NCBI GenBank assembly: GCA_032207245.1
Contig: CM063503.1
Span: 59,926,776-59,990,775, forward strand
Length of the DNA stretch: 64,000 nt
Direction: 5' to 3'
DNA from: Pardosa pseudoannulata
Lineage: Eukaryota > Arthropoda > Arachnida > Araneae > Lycosidae
Part shown: positions 12,801 to 27,800 of the stretch, piece after piece
Position numbering within the stretch: the first letter of the stretch is position 1
How the letters are laid out: every line of letters begins with the position of its first letter
Translations under genes and position numbers: made by a program
Notes under the pieces: generated by a model
Seen by the model: the letters and a program-made list of their open reading frames with translations, nothing else
Database searches by the model: none
Told to the model about the DNA's origin: nothing

Positions 12801-15800
12801 ATTGCGCATTAAAGTTATTTTTGATTTTCCATAGTTTATTATTTTAAATACAAAACCTCCACGAGACGTAAGAGTAACGTTCTAGGGTTAACAAATCAGG
12901 ACGAAATTTTTGGTTTGGAGCTCTACAGTCTACTGTTTTGCTACTCGAGATTTAATGAGACCAGGACAAAAGGACTAACCACCGGTATTTCTCTTGAAAA
13001 GTTTGTATCGGTTTCTTTCGGTTGCTTTGGATTTCACACTCTTCCCTCAAACCAGAAAATTGATTACATAATCATTCTACCTAAAAATCTCTCTCGATAT
13101 ATTAATAATTTCTTTTTCTTATTTCTTGATTTTATTATTATGCAGGTCTTTTACTTTCAATCGATAAATGTTAGAAGAGATTATTTATTTACGCAGTTTT
13201 AACTTTGCATAAAATGCAATGTTTCAGAGGAGGATGTACTGATTCGCTGAAGAATGTAAAGGTTTTGGAAAGACATACAAAAGTCCACAAGTGCTGCATG
13301 CAATAATGTACTTAATCCTTTTGTCATCTAATGAAAATGCCGTCAAACTCGCTTTTGACACATTGTGTACGGGTATATTTAGCAGCGGAATTGTACAGGG
13401 AGCGTGCGTTTTGCGCGCAAATTTAGTTATTCAGTTAAATCTCAATAGATCGAAAATTATTTAATTTTTTACCAACTTTTCGTATTTTATATTGAAATAT
13501 ATAAACAAATATATAAATAAAAATCATAAGATTTTTTGTAAACAAAAAATATATTTTTTAGTAGATAAATTTATAATAGTATCGTAAATCTGAAAAATCA
13601 AATAGAAATAGTAGTATATAGTTGTTTTAATTTTTTTCTTTTCTGTGGTTCGACTAATGTAAAAACTAGTTTTTATTCGTCTAAATATTTCCAGAATCTA
13701 TGTAGTATACAAGAACATTTGGCTTCGTTTTCCTGTATATACCGTTATTTTTGTACCCACAAACAAACCATATTGTTACACTAACCCGTACTAGTACGTG
13801 ACAATCGTCAAGTATCAATCGTCAGAAAACGTACTAGTACGTGTCCCGCATACAATGCGTTAATTTTCAATGCAATATGAGTTCAAAGACCTCTAAGCTA
13901 ATGCTAGCACTAAAATACCAAGAAGTGATGTAACCGCAGACAATATCGCGATTCCTAACGTTCTTATAAACAGGTTTCTCTTTCAAACAATAATATATGC
14001 TGGAACTAGGTGCGCAGAAGAGGGATGTATGGAGGTGTTGCGGGAACTCATTAGAAGACGACTTATCTGGTGTCAACTCGACGCTTGACAGCAGCTACCA
14101 AAGATTTATTAGGAGAGACGCTCATGCTTTTTGCACATTTCGGATTCAGATGAAACCATAAATCGGAATACAAAGGCATTCTATCTCAATCATCCGCATT
14201 TTTAAGGAAGCACACGGGGTTTTAAACTTGATTCTGAATGCTGCCGATTACCGACCTGTATGGTCAATTATTATATTTGGTACCTTAATATCTTTAATGG
14301 TAGAAAAAAGATTACAATCAAAGAAATAATAGTATTGTTTAAAAGATACTTGATATTATCTAATACTCTAAACTCTTTAAGTATCATCTTTTCAATTATT
14401 AAACAAAATAAGTTTAAAACTTGAAGGTTTGCTTTATTTAGAGTTCTACGTTAAACATTTTACTATACAAGAACTCTAATTAGACTAATATCTACGAATT
14501 CCAAATTAACACAAACATACATACAAACAATGGGATTCAAACACACAGACTCTGGTATCAAAAAGCAACGCTTTACTTTTTCAGTTATTATTAAATTTTA
14601 ATATTTTAAGTTATCGCTATTCATTTTGCAATACAATAAATAAAAAAAATCTTATCTGAAAAATATTGCTTTGAGGTTTATGAGTTTTTAAAATATGTAC
14701 AATATGTTGATCTAAACTGTAACGAATTATATTTTTTTCAATTTCAGATTCATCAGCAAGAAAGTTGTCGAAGGACTCGCATTGAAACACAGTAAATTGT
14801 CTTCTACCTTTACACAGTATGTGTGGATTTTTGTTTTACCTATATGTAGCTAAATAATTTATCAGTGAGGCTTTACTTTTGGTTTTTTTTTTTATCCTTT
14901 TTTGATTAATTTGATATTTAATTTCTAGCTGATCTAGTAATTAAGGGAATATATGTATAACACACTGTGTAAAACAGACATGATAAACGTGTTCTAAATT
15001 AGCAAAATAAAATGATTTTAATTTGAAATAATGCAATATCGATAAATGTAGTTAGGTGTTTTCTTGAAACAATCAAAGCAATACATTTCTCTATGTTCTT
15101 GGAGTTAAAACAAGTGTTAAATTTATTCATTAACTAAAGTTAGAGGTTTAAATTTAATGGAAGAATTTCTTTCCAGTTATTCATTATGCTTAATTTATTG
15201 ATCATAATACTCTGGAAATCCTAACCAGTTATGCTTGTAATGTCTAAATGCCCCGAACTATTTGCATTATGTTAAAAGAAATACTGATTTGACATCTTAG
15301 TAAGCTATCTTAGTATTTAAGAAATGATCGACCAGATACCTACTCTAAGAAATTAGTTCGATTAATCCTTGTTGACGTATGCCACTTGGTGAAATCAAGC
15401 ACGATTGAGCCGGAGGCTACTCTTATTAAGCAAAGGGATGCGCATTTCGTTTATAACGAGCACCACAATGGTGAAAGTACGACTTATGCTCAAGTGGGTC
15501 CTCCTAATTTTAAAGCAGGGACCAAGCAGAAGACCCATAGGCTTGGTCTGTCATCCCCAGAGGTATTGATTGAGAACTTGGAGGACATTGTGACCACGAA
15601 TATATTTTACGTGCCCCCGTCACCTTTAACGAACAAGGCCGATCTTAGGTCGGCTCGGTCGATTAATCCCAAATGGTGTGAATAAGCGAAGTATATACAG
15701 AACCATCATGGTATGATAACAAAATGCCTTTATCCCTCATGAATAAAATCGGATATGTTACTTGAATCAGGGATAAATTTGAGACATAAAACAATAAATA

Positions 15801-18800
15801 CCGAAAAATAAATAAAGAACCTCTGTTAGACTAAAATGAATAGTTAGATTACGAGAGGCCACTCACTGGAGAGAGCATACTAAAGTAAAAGTCAAGATAT
15901 GGATTACACAGATATTCTACTCTAGTTGTAAAATAAATTCCATCATATTTATAAGCAATTTTATGTTTCAGGTTGTCTGATGAAATTTTTGAAGAATGGG
16001 CTTCAAATATTCCCCAGTTACTGAGAGAAAAATTACATCAGCCTTTAATTAAGAGATTAGATGATGGATACCGAATATCAGAAAACTTCAGCATGGAAGT
16101 GAGTAGGAGTACTTAGTGAATATAAACATTGAAAAGATTAGTAGTAAAGCTGACTTAAATATATATTAAATTATATCTATCTGCTTATGGTAAAGCAAGG
16201 TTTTTTCGTCATTCAAGGCCAGACGCAAAACGATTTGTAAATATAAAGCGGTATAATTAGAAATTTAATTCAAGCTTAACATCAGTTTTAAAGCTTTCTA
16301 AGGCAGTAATACTAGTATACAACCACATAGTATACAAGAAGCAGAGTAACAATGAATAAAAGTTTATCATAAAAATGAGAAAAACCATACCTTTATTGCA
16401 TTTACTGACTGCTAATTATACCATTTATGTGCATGCAAACAGGCCTTTGATTAAAAAAAGTAAAAAATAAAAAAAAAAATTCTTCAATTTTTGTTTGATG
16501 TGCTGCTTGCCTGTTAGTATTACGTGTAGTAATATGAATCGAATTAAGTACATTGTTTGTTTTGTCATTGTTTTGATATAAGTGAAGTATGCCAACAGAG
16601 TTTTGTAACAGCAAGTTTACATAAGAAAAGAGGAAAATGACATATAATCAAAGTTTTACGTCGTATAAACGAAAGACTTTAGTATTACAATGGTTACGAA
16701 TGCATCGGAACTATGGTAAAATGTCATATAAATGTAAATAACTTATAAATAAGTAGCGAATAAAAGGTAATTTACTAATATATAAATATATAATGTGTAT
16801 GTATGTGTGTTTTTGTGTGTACTAAAAATATGTTGACTTAAAATATGTCTTAAAACAAATTCTTTATTCAACTCTGGTATTCGGCGAAGCAACTCAAAGA
16901 TCATCTTTACAATAGTTTGATCTCTTCCTTAAAAGGTAGTTGTCCCAGAGTAAGATAGTCCCAGATAGCAAATTTAGTTTGCAGCAAACTTGCAGCAGTC
17001 TTGCATTGCAAGTCTGCAAATTTGCAGCAAGTCCAGCATGACAAGTCTGCAAGTTTGAAACAAGACTGCAGCAAGTCGTTGCAGTCTGAATTTTCGCTTC
17101 CTTTAAGGTTGCCATGACAAAGTTGCCACAGTTTTGCAGCAAAATAGCTTTGGAAAGGAGTGGTCGCTTTATGTTCCGTCTAGTTGCTGCTTTCCGTCTA
17201 GTTGTCCGTCTAGGAGTTTTGATGCAAGTTTGTCGCGTCAAATTTGTGACAAGATATTATCTAGAAAAATCAAACTTGTTGCAAGTCTGCATGCTATCTT
17301 AATTCAGTTCATACTGAAACGTTTAGCTTCTCTTTTCAAAACAAAATTATGACTTCAATGTCAAGGTAATTGGCTACATGGAATACCTGGCTGTGTGGAT
17401 GTACACCACTCTAACCTACGAATGGATTTTTATCAAAAACAATTAAAACGTCAATAGAAATGTTTGCCAAACAAGATAATTTAAGACAGCAGTCTTAATC
17501 CTCGATTCAAAAGAAAATAATTCAGCGAAAGAAAACGAAATGATGTCAAATCCTGATACTCTATAAAACTATTTGAGTATACTAATGATCTTGTCAGATT
17601 TAGCAAATTTTATACATTTAATACAATATATATAATCTTAAAGATTTTTACTTGTTAATAAAAATAGTATTTAACATAGCAATCAAGGCCGTAGGCAGGG
17701 GGAGGGATTTGGGAGACTGGTCCCCACCCCCGAAATTTTGAAAGATCATTTTATAGATAAACAATGTCTCCCGTTTATGTGTGTGTGTGCTATCTGCCTA
17801 GCTGTTCATGAAAATGGAAAGGTTTTCTCTTAGTTTTGCTGGGCCGATGGAGGGAAATACAGTGTTTTCCCTTTCATCAATAGAAGTACCATTCACAAAT
17901 AAAGTTGCCTTTCTCCCTTGGTCTCCCTCCGAAAATAATTTCTGGCTACGGCCCTGGCAATAGATATAAAGCCAACGTATGTAAGGCATAAATAGAAAAA
18001 AAAAACTGAACGAAGACAAGACTCCGTCTACATCTTTAGGCACTAAGTTCTGCATCTTTAGTTCTAAGTTCGCATTGATAATGCAGCTCATTCATAGCTG
18101 CGAAACACTTGTCTGCATTCAAATCTTTCTATTTGCACCCTACCTCCGATGGCTTGCATTTATTGCTACATTCTGGCACAAAGGTTTTACTTTCTTGCAT
18201 AATATTTTACAGTTTAAATTTTCTTTTAATAATATGATGCTTTATATCTACAGCTTGAAACATTAATCCATGAAGTAAAACATTTACTTCGACTGAAAAG
18301 CGAAGCTGATTTACCCGCTGAGGCGGTTGCATTCTACAGAGATCGAGATCGACTGGGGGAGCAGCGAGTTATATTACGCTATGTTATAGAACGTTACAAC
18401 GATCTACGGGAAGATCTGCTTGGTATCGAGACACCTCTTCTATATCCGGCTTTTAAGACAATGGACGATCTACTGTCCCCTGGAGAATCAGCTATTTTAT
18501 GGAGTGGCTCTGGTATATGAAAACACATACCATAAAAATTAATCAAAGAGTTAAAAAAAGTGATAGCTATATATATTATATCGCATCTGTTAATATTTAA
18601 AAATTTTATTCATAGATGTTTTAGAATTCTTGAAAAAGGTGGAGTCCTCTTCAGAGTCTATTCATACCACAGTACAAACGTCAAAACAAAACCTACGAAA
18701 AATACAAACAGTATGCAGCAGATGGGCATGCAGTGAACCTATGTTAGACAACAATAGTCTACCATTAGATTTGTCTACTTTAGATTCAGCACATTCTCTG

Positions 18801-21800
18801 GTGGCCGAGAGGTTGCACAAAAGAGTGCAAGAAGATGCTTTAAAGATCCGTGAACTGCTTGAGGTTTTTTAATTATTTCTTTTTCTCCTTTCATATCCAC
18901 TAATATAAATATTTATTAATGAATGGAAGTTTTCTTTTTTTGATTATCTGAATATTTGGACTTGCATTCGTATTAAGAAGTATTAAGAAGTTTTCAGGAT
19001 GTTTTATTACTTTTATTACAAAAGAGTAAGACATTTCATTCAAAAGTCTTTTCGTTCTCGGTCGGTCAATAATTCGATAAATGTAGGTCTGCTAGTAGAT
19101 TATATCATACTGGAATTGAAGCAGATGGTGTTACCACAATAGGAACAATGTTATCCGCAATAGATCCTTGGGTTGCTGTGGAACTTTCTGTATTTTTAGT
19201 AGTCCCAGTATTTCATCTCTTCAATTTACCAAATCTAATTTTTGAAATCAATAAAATATCTACTCTTTAATACATAGGCTTGAAGTTTTTAATTTCTATA
19301 CTTTGACTATATTAACAAAATCCACGTTTTCCCTCACGATAACTTTAGTACGTAAATCTTGTAAACCAAGTACTTCGAGTGTAACGGTTTTAGAGTTATA
19401 GCACTACTTAAAACAGGTCACAACAAATATGCCAATGTAACGAATACGAGTTGGAATTTTATGTAAATTAAAAAAAGGGATGTAAGTTTTATTATAGCTA
19501 AAAGTTTTTGGGAATTGCAGGTTAAACATTAAAAATTCTATCGCAAAAAATAGAAAGTAAATTCTCCTTAAAGGTTTAGAATTTAATATTCGCTACATAT
19601 ATTAGTTCTTGTTTAATTTATTAGTATATTCTCACATTGTCTTAATTTGCTGGTACTAAGATATGTCTAAATAATTTTATTTATTTTTCAGGTTTCACCC
19701 TTTCCCCCCAAGTTCCAAGTGCTGTTCTTAATTCCTTTTATAATTCCATCTCAATAATTTTTGCTTTATTAGTTTGCTAAATTAGTTGGTATCTTCTTTG
19801 TCTAGGTCTGGTGGGTATAAAATTTTCTCGATTAAGTCTTCCATCCATCTATATATTTCGTATGACGACAGTTTCAGACAGTATGGGATTGCTTATATTG
19901 TTTACTCTGTCAAAGAGTTACCGAAGATTTTTGTATTTATGCTTAGTATGAAGAAATCATAACATTCAGTTCTCAACTAATGTAGCCGTACCTTAGGCAT
20001 GTGGCTTCTTTTAAGTGTATACAATAAGTGACTTTATGTTATTGTTGTCTTCCCAGAAAGGAATATGATTTTAAAAATTAGTACATGATTAACCTTTAAA
20101 ATCTCAGGTCATGTTTTGTCTCACCCTCTACAAATATTCTTTACCGACTTCACAGATAAGAATATGATTTCAAAAAACTGCATATTATTAACCTTTAATA
20201 TCTTAGGTCATGTTTTATCACATTCTGTTACAACTTTGATCTAGAAGGCCTCAATTTTTAAGTAAACATAAAAATACTTGACTACAGAAGTGCTTAATTG
20301 ATCAATTCGGTTTATTAAGAATAGATTTCATAAATTACTGAAAAACAAATAATTTTGACAACAAATAATTTGACTTTTCTATACTAATATATGAAAATAT
20401 AAAACTGCAAAAATATTTACCTAATATTATGTGATATCATTATTACTGTGACAGATCCAATATCCTATATTCTAAATTTTATTTTTTTGTTAAATTTTTG
20501 TATAATATATTTGTAGTTATAAAAATATAAAGATCCTTAAAAAACTCATTAAAATAAAAATCATGCCAGTTATTAAGTCAAAACTTTTAAAATACATATT
20601 TTAAAACACCCACTAAAATAAAAATCATGCCAGTTATTATGAGATAAAAACTTTCCCCTATTTTAAAATATATTTACAATCGTTTCAAATTTTAGTAGAG
20701 CACTCAAGTCACATGGATTTTTTGCAATAAGGGCAAACATTGCATGCCCACCTCTTTCTTTTTTGGATCACATGAGGAGAAAGTTCCGCATTTTTTCAAT
20801 TGTCCTCCAAGCATTTCTAGTTGTAGTTTTGCTACATCCAATATACTTCGAATTGAGGCATAAAGCTCTTAAATCAAGTGTGTATTTTACAATTAAATTC
20901 TTGGATTTTTTTGGTTCTACATCACTCGTTAAAACGTCTACAAATAGTTTTAAAACATTCTCAAAATCAGCATTTCTAACACGCACGGCAGACAGAAGGC
21001 TAGGTAAAAATTCATAACCGTAAAATCCCCAGTGTTAGAGACCGCTATGCTTGTACAATAAATAAATAAATAAAAATGTATAAATATCTCTCCAGGTCAT
21101 TCTTATGGCTACTGGCCGCATAAACCGATTTAGTTCTTTTGAAAAGGCTGCACTCTCGTACCCCAACACTACTCATAAAATAAAAACGTGCTGTCAGCGA
21201 GATCGTACCTGGGACATTCAGCATTTAGGTGAACACAGAAATGAAACAAAAAAAGTTCAAAGAGTACTTAGTGTCCTCACTACACACAGCATTAGGAGGA
21301 AATGACCCTGAACACATTATGTAGAGCAGGAGTTACCAAATTTTTTCGTACCTGGGCCCATTTTCGCAATTAATTTTAAAAAGAATGGGTCGTCAGGCCA
21401 CACATGTGGTAACAGAACAAAAATTCATAGCTAGTAATATATTTATTTCCATGAAATAAGCCATTATTATTTATAATCAGTTTTACGGACGTGAAAGTTT
21501 TTACGTTATAGCAAGAGATACGTACTGAAGAGGTATAGTGTAATATAAAACGTGTTTACTCTCTATTGGTAAAGTGTATTGATGTATTTTTGCTACACTT
21601 TGTAGGCAATTGAGTATATATATAACATAATTCACAGTGGGTAAACTCTGACCAGACGGATGAATAGTAGAATTGAGCGCATACTTCTTAAAGACAAAGA
21701 TAGCGTTCTGAAGATTAAAACGCACGTCCTCGTTGAGCAGAATCAGCGTAATGAGAAGGAAGCAGGGAGGCCTATTACGCCCCGGGCGCCTCTCACAGAG

Positions 21801-24800
21801 TGGCGCCAAATGGCCCCAAAGACAAACAAGTGTTATAATCGTTTTTCAGGGGGAGAGAGCACCTAAAGGGTGTCGTGACCCCGGGTGTTAGATGTGCTCT
21901 CAACATTACTGCAGAGCATACAAAACAAGATCTTTTACGACGTTCAGCGATTTTTTTTCCACCAAAATAGTCGTTGGGTTAACAACATAAATCGTTAAGC
22001 GCAAGAAAGATTTTTAAAAATATTATCACAGCATATAAAAATTGTATTATAATGTTATTTATTTATCTGACCAAATGATTTTCAAAGAGTGATTTTAAAG
22101 AGTTGTGTCGGATGAATAACATCTACATGAAGCTTGCTATAGGAAGCTAGATGTTACCTGTCAAAACATGACGTGAATTATTCCCCCACTATATGAATGC
22201 AAGCATGTGCTTGAATCCAGACGTAATGGGAAGAAATGTGAGCTTTAATTGTAAATTCCCGCTAATTATTACCAATTATGTTCATAAAAATGAACGTTTC
22301 TACATATTTGAACAAGTATCTTTTATTTAAAACCAGAATGGGAAATATTGATGCAGTATTTTCTTCTTATGGACTGTGAAAAATAACTTTAAAACGTTTA
22401 AAACGCTTTGCGTTTTAAACATATAAAAAATGATAAACAAGAATGGTTATACTCGCTGTCCCAACAATTATTCCTAATAAAAAAATTTCAAGATTATTTG
22501 AATGCTTTATTGAAATTTGTCGACATCACTGTCTTCTTCAGTTACATTTACGTTTCAGGGATGCTATATACCTGGGTCTAGGAAATTGGTATACATTTCA
22601 GGGTTTCATTAGAAACCGTTTCTAACTTATTTTCACTCTATTTTCTTTATCATCTTACAGAGGGTAACTTTAGATTGCAAATTCAATACAGAGATTTACT
22701 ATGCGAAATGAGCTCGAGAGGTTACCAGACTACTTGTAAATCTTGAATGAAAAAAATACTTAACATGTCTTCTATAACAGTACAATAATAATGCTTATTG
22801 ATCTAAAATAGTTTATGTATTCAAATAACGTAGCTTTTATTTTGTTTTTTAGGAAAATAAAATTTTATATGATATTGAAGAAACATCAGAGGCTTGGCAG
22901 AATTACGTAGTTTTTGTCGATGAAATGGTAAGGAATGGATTATTGGCCTTAATACAACAAAACCTGCAGTTTTTTCTCCAAGCGTCAGCTGCTGTTCGAG
23001 AAAAACCAGTCTTCATGATTCATGTCACCATAGACGACCAAAAAGGATTGCTTTTTAAACCCCCTCTGTTTCAACCCGTCAAAGACTCTGTCCAAGGATT
23101 GGTCGAGGACTTACTAGATGGCATTTTTCAAGTTGCAGCACTTTTCCCAAGATTTAATAACAAGCATCCCCATAAAGAATATTTGGTACGCATGAAAGCA
23201 ATCAATAAATTTGCAGTGTTATCTAACGTTATCTAATTCAACCAGAAAAGCTTTTTTTTTTTTTCAGAAAAAGTAATCTTAAATCCACTGCTGTACTTCT
23301 TAAATGCTTCAGATGGGTCAAAATAAATTTATCTTATCCGCTTGTAATAAAATTAAAATACTTTTATTTTTGGTATAAATGCCCTTGACCTTTTTGTAAC
23401 TACGTGTTTTTCTATTATAGATGTAGATAAAGAGGATAGTCTTAGGTTTAGCACTTTCCCCCTTTAAGCAACCAATTTCTTTGATTTTGCTACTTTGAAC
23501 AATAATAAGCAGGGGATAGAAATAAAGGGTATTCTCAGTGTTGGGTGTAAACAGAACAAAGAGTAGAAGGGATTCTTAACGATGGCTCTTAATCGCTTGT
23601 ATATTGGAATGAAGCACTTGGTTCATGTATCAACCGAACCCGTAGTTTTTAGACTTGCATGGCTTGGTTGACGTATCGACCACCCGTCTTCAAAAGGTTA
23701 ATATACATACAGGGTGCATTGTAAAGTCTCCGCCGGTCTTTTTCTACTCAACCGTTGGTCATAGACAAGAACTTTAAATTGCAAAAGTTATTTGAAAGAA
23801 TGTAAGCATTCCTTTTATGATACTATAAACTTTTCTGTTTAACCGAATCTCCGTTTTAACTGGCCGTAATTACTTTACGAAAATAAAAAGTAAACAAAAA
23901 TTGTTCAAAGACTGAAAATTCCATAATTTTACATTTTAAACATTGGAAATGACTTTCTGCTATGTAGAACAACAGGCACTGGCATCCTTCATCAATATAA
24001 TGCTTTAACAAATAGCAAAATTATACAGCGGGTCACATATCTTCCATCCTTCTTCAAGAGACAGGACAGAATATTTTAAATATTCCTATTAGTAGTATGT
24101 GAAACTTCTGTAATAAATCAACTCTTTTCATAAGTGCTTACTTTAACTATAAAAGAGTGCATTTCCATCAATTAAACCATTTATTTCATTCTCCTCATTA
24201 GCTGAAATTTCGCTTAACCAGTTCCAAAAATATGGAGACTACTGTAATCAACATTTCCAAATTGAATGTGTTCTCCTCAATAATAAACAATTATATTATT
24301 TTCTATTCTTTGACATCAGGCATATATTACTTTAAAAAAAATTGTGCGTATTTCTTAAAGTATACAAATTATCTTTATTCTTTTCCATGGCAGAAAGAAT
24401 TTCAAGTATACCATGAACTTCAAAACGCTAGGGAGGAATTGAAAAATCGTGTAGAGACTTCAACCCGTGAAGCAGAAGAGGTGCTTTTGGATTTACAGCC
24501 TTTCGCGTACTTATGGAAAGAGGAACCAGAAGGAATAGTCAAAACTTTGACGACAACAACAGATGACAGCCTTGGAAATGTGCCTCAAATCATTGAACAG
24601 GTAGATTTAAATATTTCAATGCTTCGCCTGTTATTGATTTGTCTTTTGTAATAAATTCTGATTTATCAAAATCTCCATAGATCCGGCACTGTGGCAGTCT
24701 AAGAAATCAAGTTTCTGAGAATGTACGACTTTTTCGTCTGGTGAAGGGATGGCTGAGAGTCGACCAGATACGTTTTCTGAACCATTTACTCTCGAGAGTT

Positions 24801-27800
24801 GATTGGTGGCGAAGTCGATTTCAGGAATTAGTAGCAGAAGGTGTAAACCGCTGTATAAAAGAACTGGATGAGTTCTGTTCAAGTACTGAAGCCGAACTAA
24901 AAGATATTCCCAGTTGTGATCAAATGGACTCTGCTACTCTGCTACGTATAATTACACGGATTCAGGCAGTACAAGATCGTAAAACCAGTACTGATGCAGT
25001 TTTTACTGCCCTTAACGCCGCTGTCAAATTTTTAGGTAATGAATGTAATAAATGTTTAGAGGATGAAGCACAAGATTTGTTAATCGTAAGTAATTGGTTC
25101 TTTGAAAACCTTGTTAATTTTGCTACCATTTTTGAAATGAAATGAAATGAATGGGACTTTTCTGGCTTTGAAACAACATCTGTAAATTTACGAAGGCTAG
25201 TTTTGAATTTTGAAATTTATAAATGGAAAAGTCGTGCACAGCTTTTTAGCATTTAAAATTTTATTTTCCCCATTTTTGACAATTTTAGAAAAAAATTATG
25301 ATCTAATAATAGTTTTATTACTTATTTTTCTTTGATGTTTCAAGTATAGCAACATCTAAAATTTTATTAAAATTTAAATTTTTAAATGGCTGTCTAACGT
25401 TATTAAACGTAGTTTGATAACGTTATATGTTTAATTGAGAAGTAAAAAAGTATAAATATGAAGTGAAGAAGTATTAATATTTGCATAGTTACATATTTTT
25501 ATATCGAAGTGTATAGTTTTAAATGCCTCTATTTTAGTTTCCTTTATATAACATTATGTCATTTTCCCCTTAGCTTTACGGGAACACCAAGTTGTCAAAT
25601 TATTGTTTCATTAGGCATTATTAATGTTACAGTCATTTTTTTCATGACAATTTTTTACAATGAATGGATGGTTATTTTACGCTTAATATTATGATTTAAG
25701 GGAAACTTTGAGATACTTACGGGAGAGGAATCAGCTTTTTTTACTTACTGTAAATATTAATTTGATAGATTGTGCAACTTACAAGCTATTGTCAAATAAT
25801 GAAATGAAGTTGTAATTATCAGACAACATTCGTTGTAACATATTTACCAGAAGCAGCAAAAAATATATTTATTAGGAATAGGATTTGATTAATTGAAATC
25901 GTATCTTAATTCTTTCGAGGAAGTCGTGAATACTACTAAAAGTCGCGAAAGAAAACATTAAGGAAGGATTCACTATACCATAACCTTTAGCAGAGACTAT
26001 TGCACAGGAAAGTTAGAAGAGATATTTCAAATTATTAAAACACATCACCTGTATTATCTTAAAGACTCAATAAAGTAAACACAATAAAATAACAACAAAA
26101 TAAAAACCAACAGCTGTTATATCGAAGCACAAAAGGACTTGTGATGTATGAAAGCATACCTATTCTTTGACAAAGGGAGACGTTGTTATCGCAGAAATAA
26201 TTACTTCTATAATTATTCTCATGTAATTATAAAGCAAAATAATGCTTTTTCAATATCGCTTTCAATATAATATTAATCATAATGAATGAGGTTTTATTAT
26301 TAATAATTTATAGACTTCACGAGGTAAATGACAGCGAACATTAAAGATGTCTGACAATATTTGAATACTGCAAATATACAGTTTTATCTTTAGCCTTCAA
26401 AGATAAAATTATACCTTTGCATCAAAACCTTGACATCCCAAGATTGCAGAAATAATTACGTATTTTCATAAGTCAAAATAATTCTTTTTCAATGTGTTTT
26501 TAATATGTTTAATTATAATTAGTGAAATTCTTTCATTTAATATTTTGTAGACTCTACCAGATAAATGGCAACATACCAAAAAGCTATCTGAAGTTTGGCG
26601 CCAGCAAATTTCCACGCCTATGGCTATTGAAGCATCTTCCGTGAGAAAACAAGTATCAGCATTCAGTTTAAAACAAATTCAGTTCAGAGAAAATTTCAGA
26701 AAATCTTGTGCTTTTCAACGAGATTGCCCCCAGCCCCCAGAGAAAATGCTGAACAAACTTCGTGACGATATTGCAGAACTGCACAGAGAAGTTTTAGAGC
26801 TCTCTAAAGCTGGAAAACTATTTGAGGTCAGTATTGATAAATCCGCATTTTTCAATGGTTAATTAATGGATCTAATTTCCCTTGCTTGTGTTTTATATAT
26901 TACACGCGTAGATAAGATGTGCCTCTCATACACACACACACACACATTCATATAGCCTATACAAAAATATACAAAACACACAGGGCTAGTGGTGGGCTAT
27001 AAGCTGGCTTCGTCCAAGGTAGTATTTGATGGCTGCATGTCTGTACAGATTCTTTCATAAGTTAGCCCAATACATAGAAGTTTACTATTCTTCTTATTAG
27101 AACTGGGCAATGTATCGATGAATCATGAAAAACTGGTATGAAGCTAGTTTCGTAATTTTCTTCTCACACATATTTCGTAATTTTCAAATCCGTGATATAT
27201 CGTAATATCGTGCTTTCCTGGTGTCATCCATCAAGCAGCGTACACACACATGTGACTTCCGTATTATATAAACGGTTCCAATGTTTTTGCTTGCACTTGT
27301 GTGATGTTCACGATTTGTACCTTCTATTCCGAAGTTTGTTTATACGCATGCATGATTTTAACGGTATCATATGCCTTATTTTGGACACATGGAGAATGCT
27401 GGGAATAATGACTCATAGAATTCTTTTTGCCTATGTGTTATTTTTTACAACCTGGCTTTGCTTTTCGATGCCGAGATGGTAGGTTTCGTTTGGTTTGAAA
27501 CTTTACAGTCTACTGTTTTGCTACACGAGGACTAGTGAGACCAGGATCTACTGCTTATTGCTGATTCATAACGGCTACGAACATTTTTACCAATAGCAAG
27601 ATTCGAATCCGTGAACTTTGGTACTAAAAATAAAAGCCCTACTCTTTCGGCCATCATTTGGGGTTGAGATAGTAGAATGTATTGTAGTGATAGAGAATAA
27701 TCTTTTCTGATACATCATAGTATAATTTTTGCTCCAAAATTTTCGCAGATTCCGTTGTCTGAATAAGTTTTTTATACTGAAAACTGTATATGATTAATTT

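Noticed and set aside
12915..13202. 95-aa ORF on the + strand
   Set aside because: Begins in an inverted SINE fragment and runs into AT-rich intron; no recognisable protein.
17114..17352. Overlapping ORFs on both strands
   Set aside because: Low-complexity TTGCAGCAAG-type repeat.
24232..24393. Upstream extension of exon 12 to an ATG
   Set aside because: No family match before KEFQVYHEL, and a good acceptor lies at 24391-24393; the open frame is chance.
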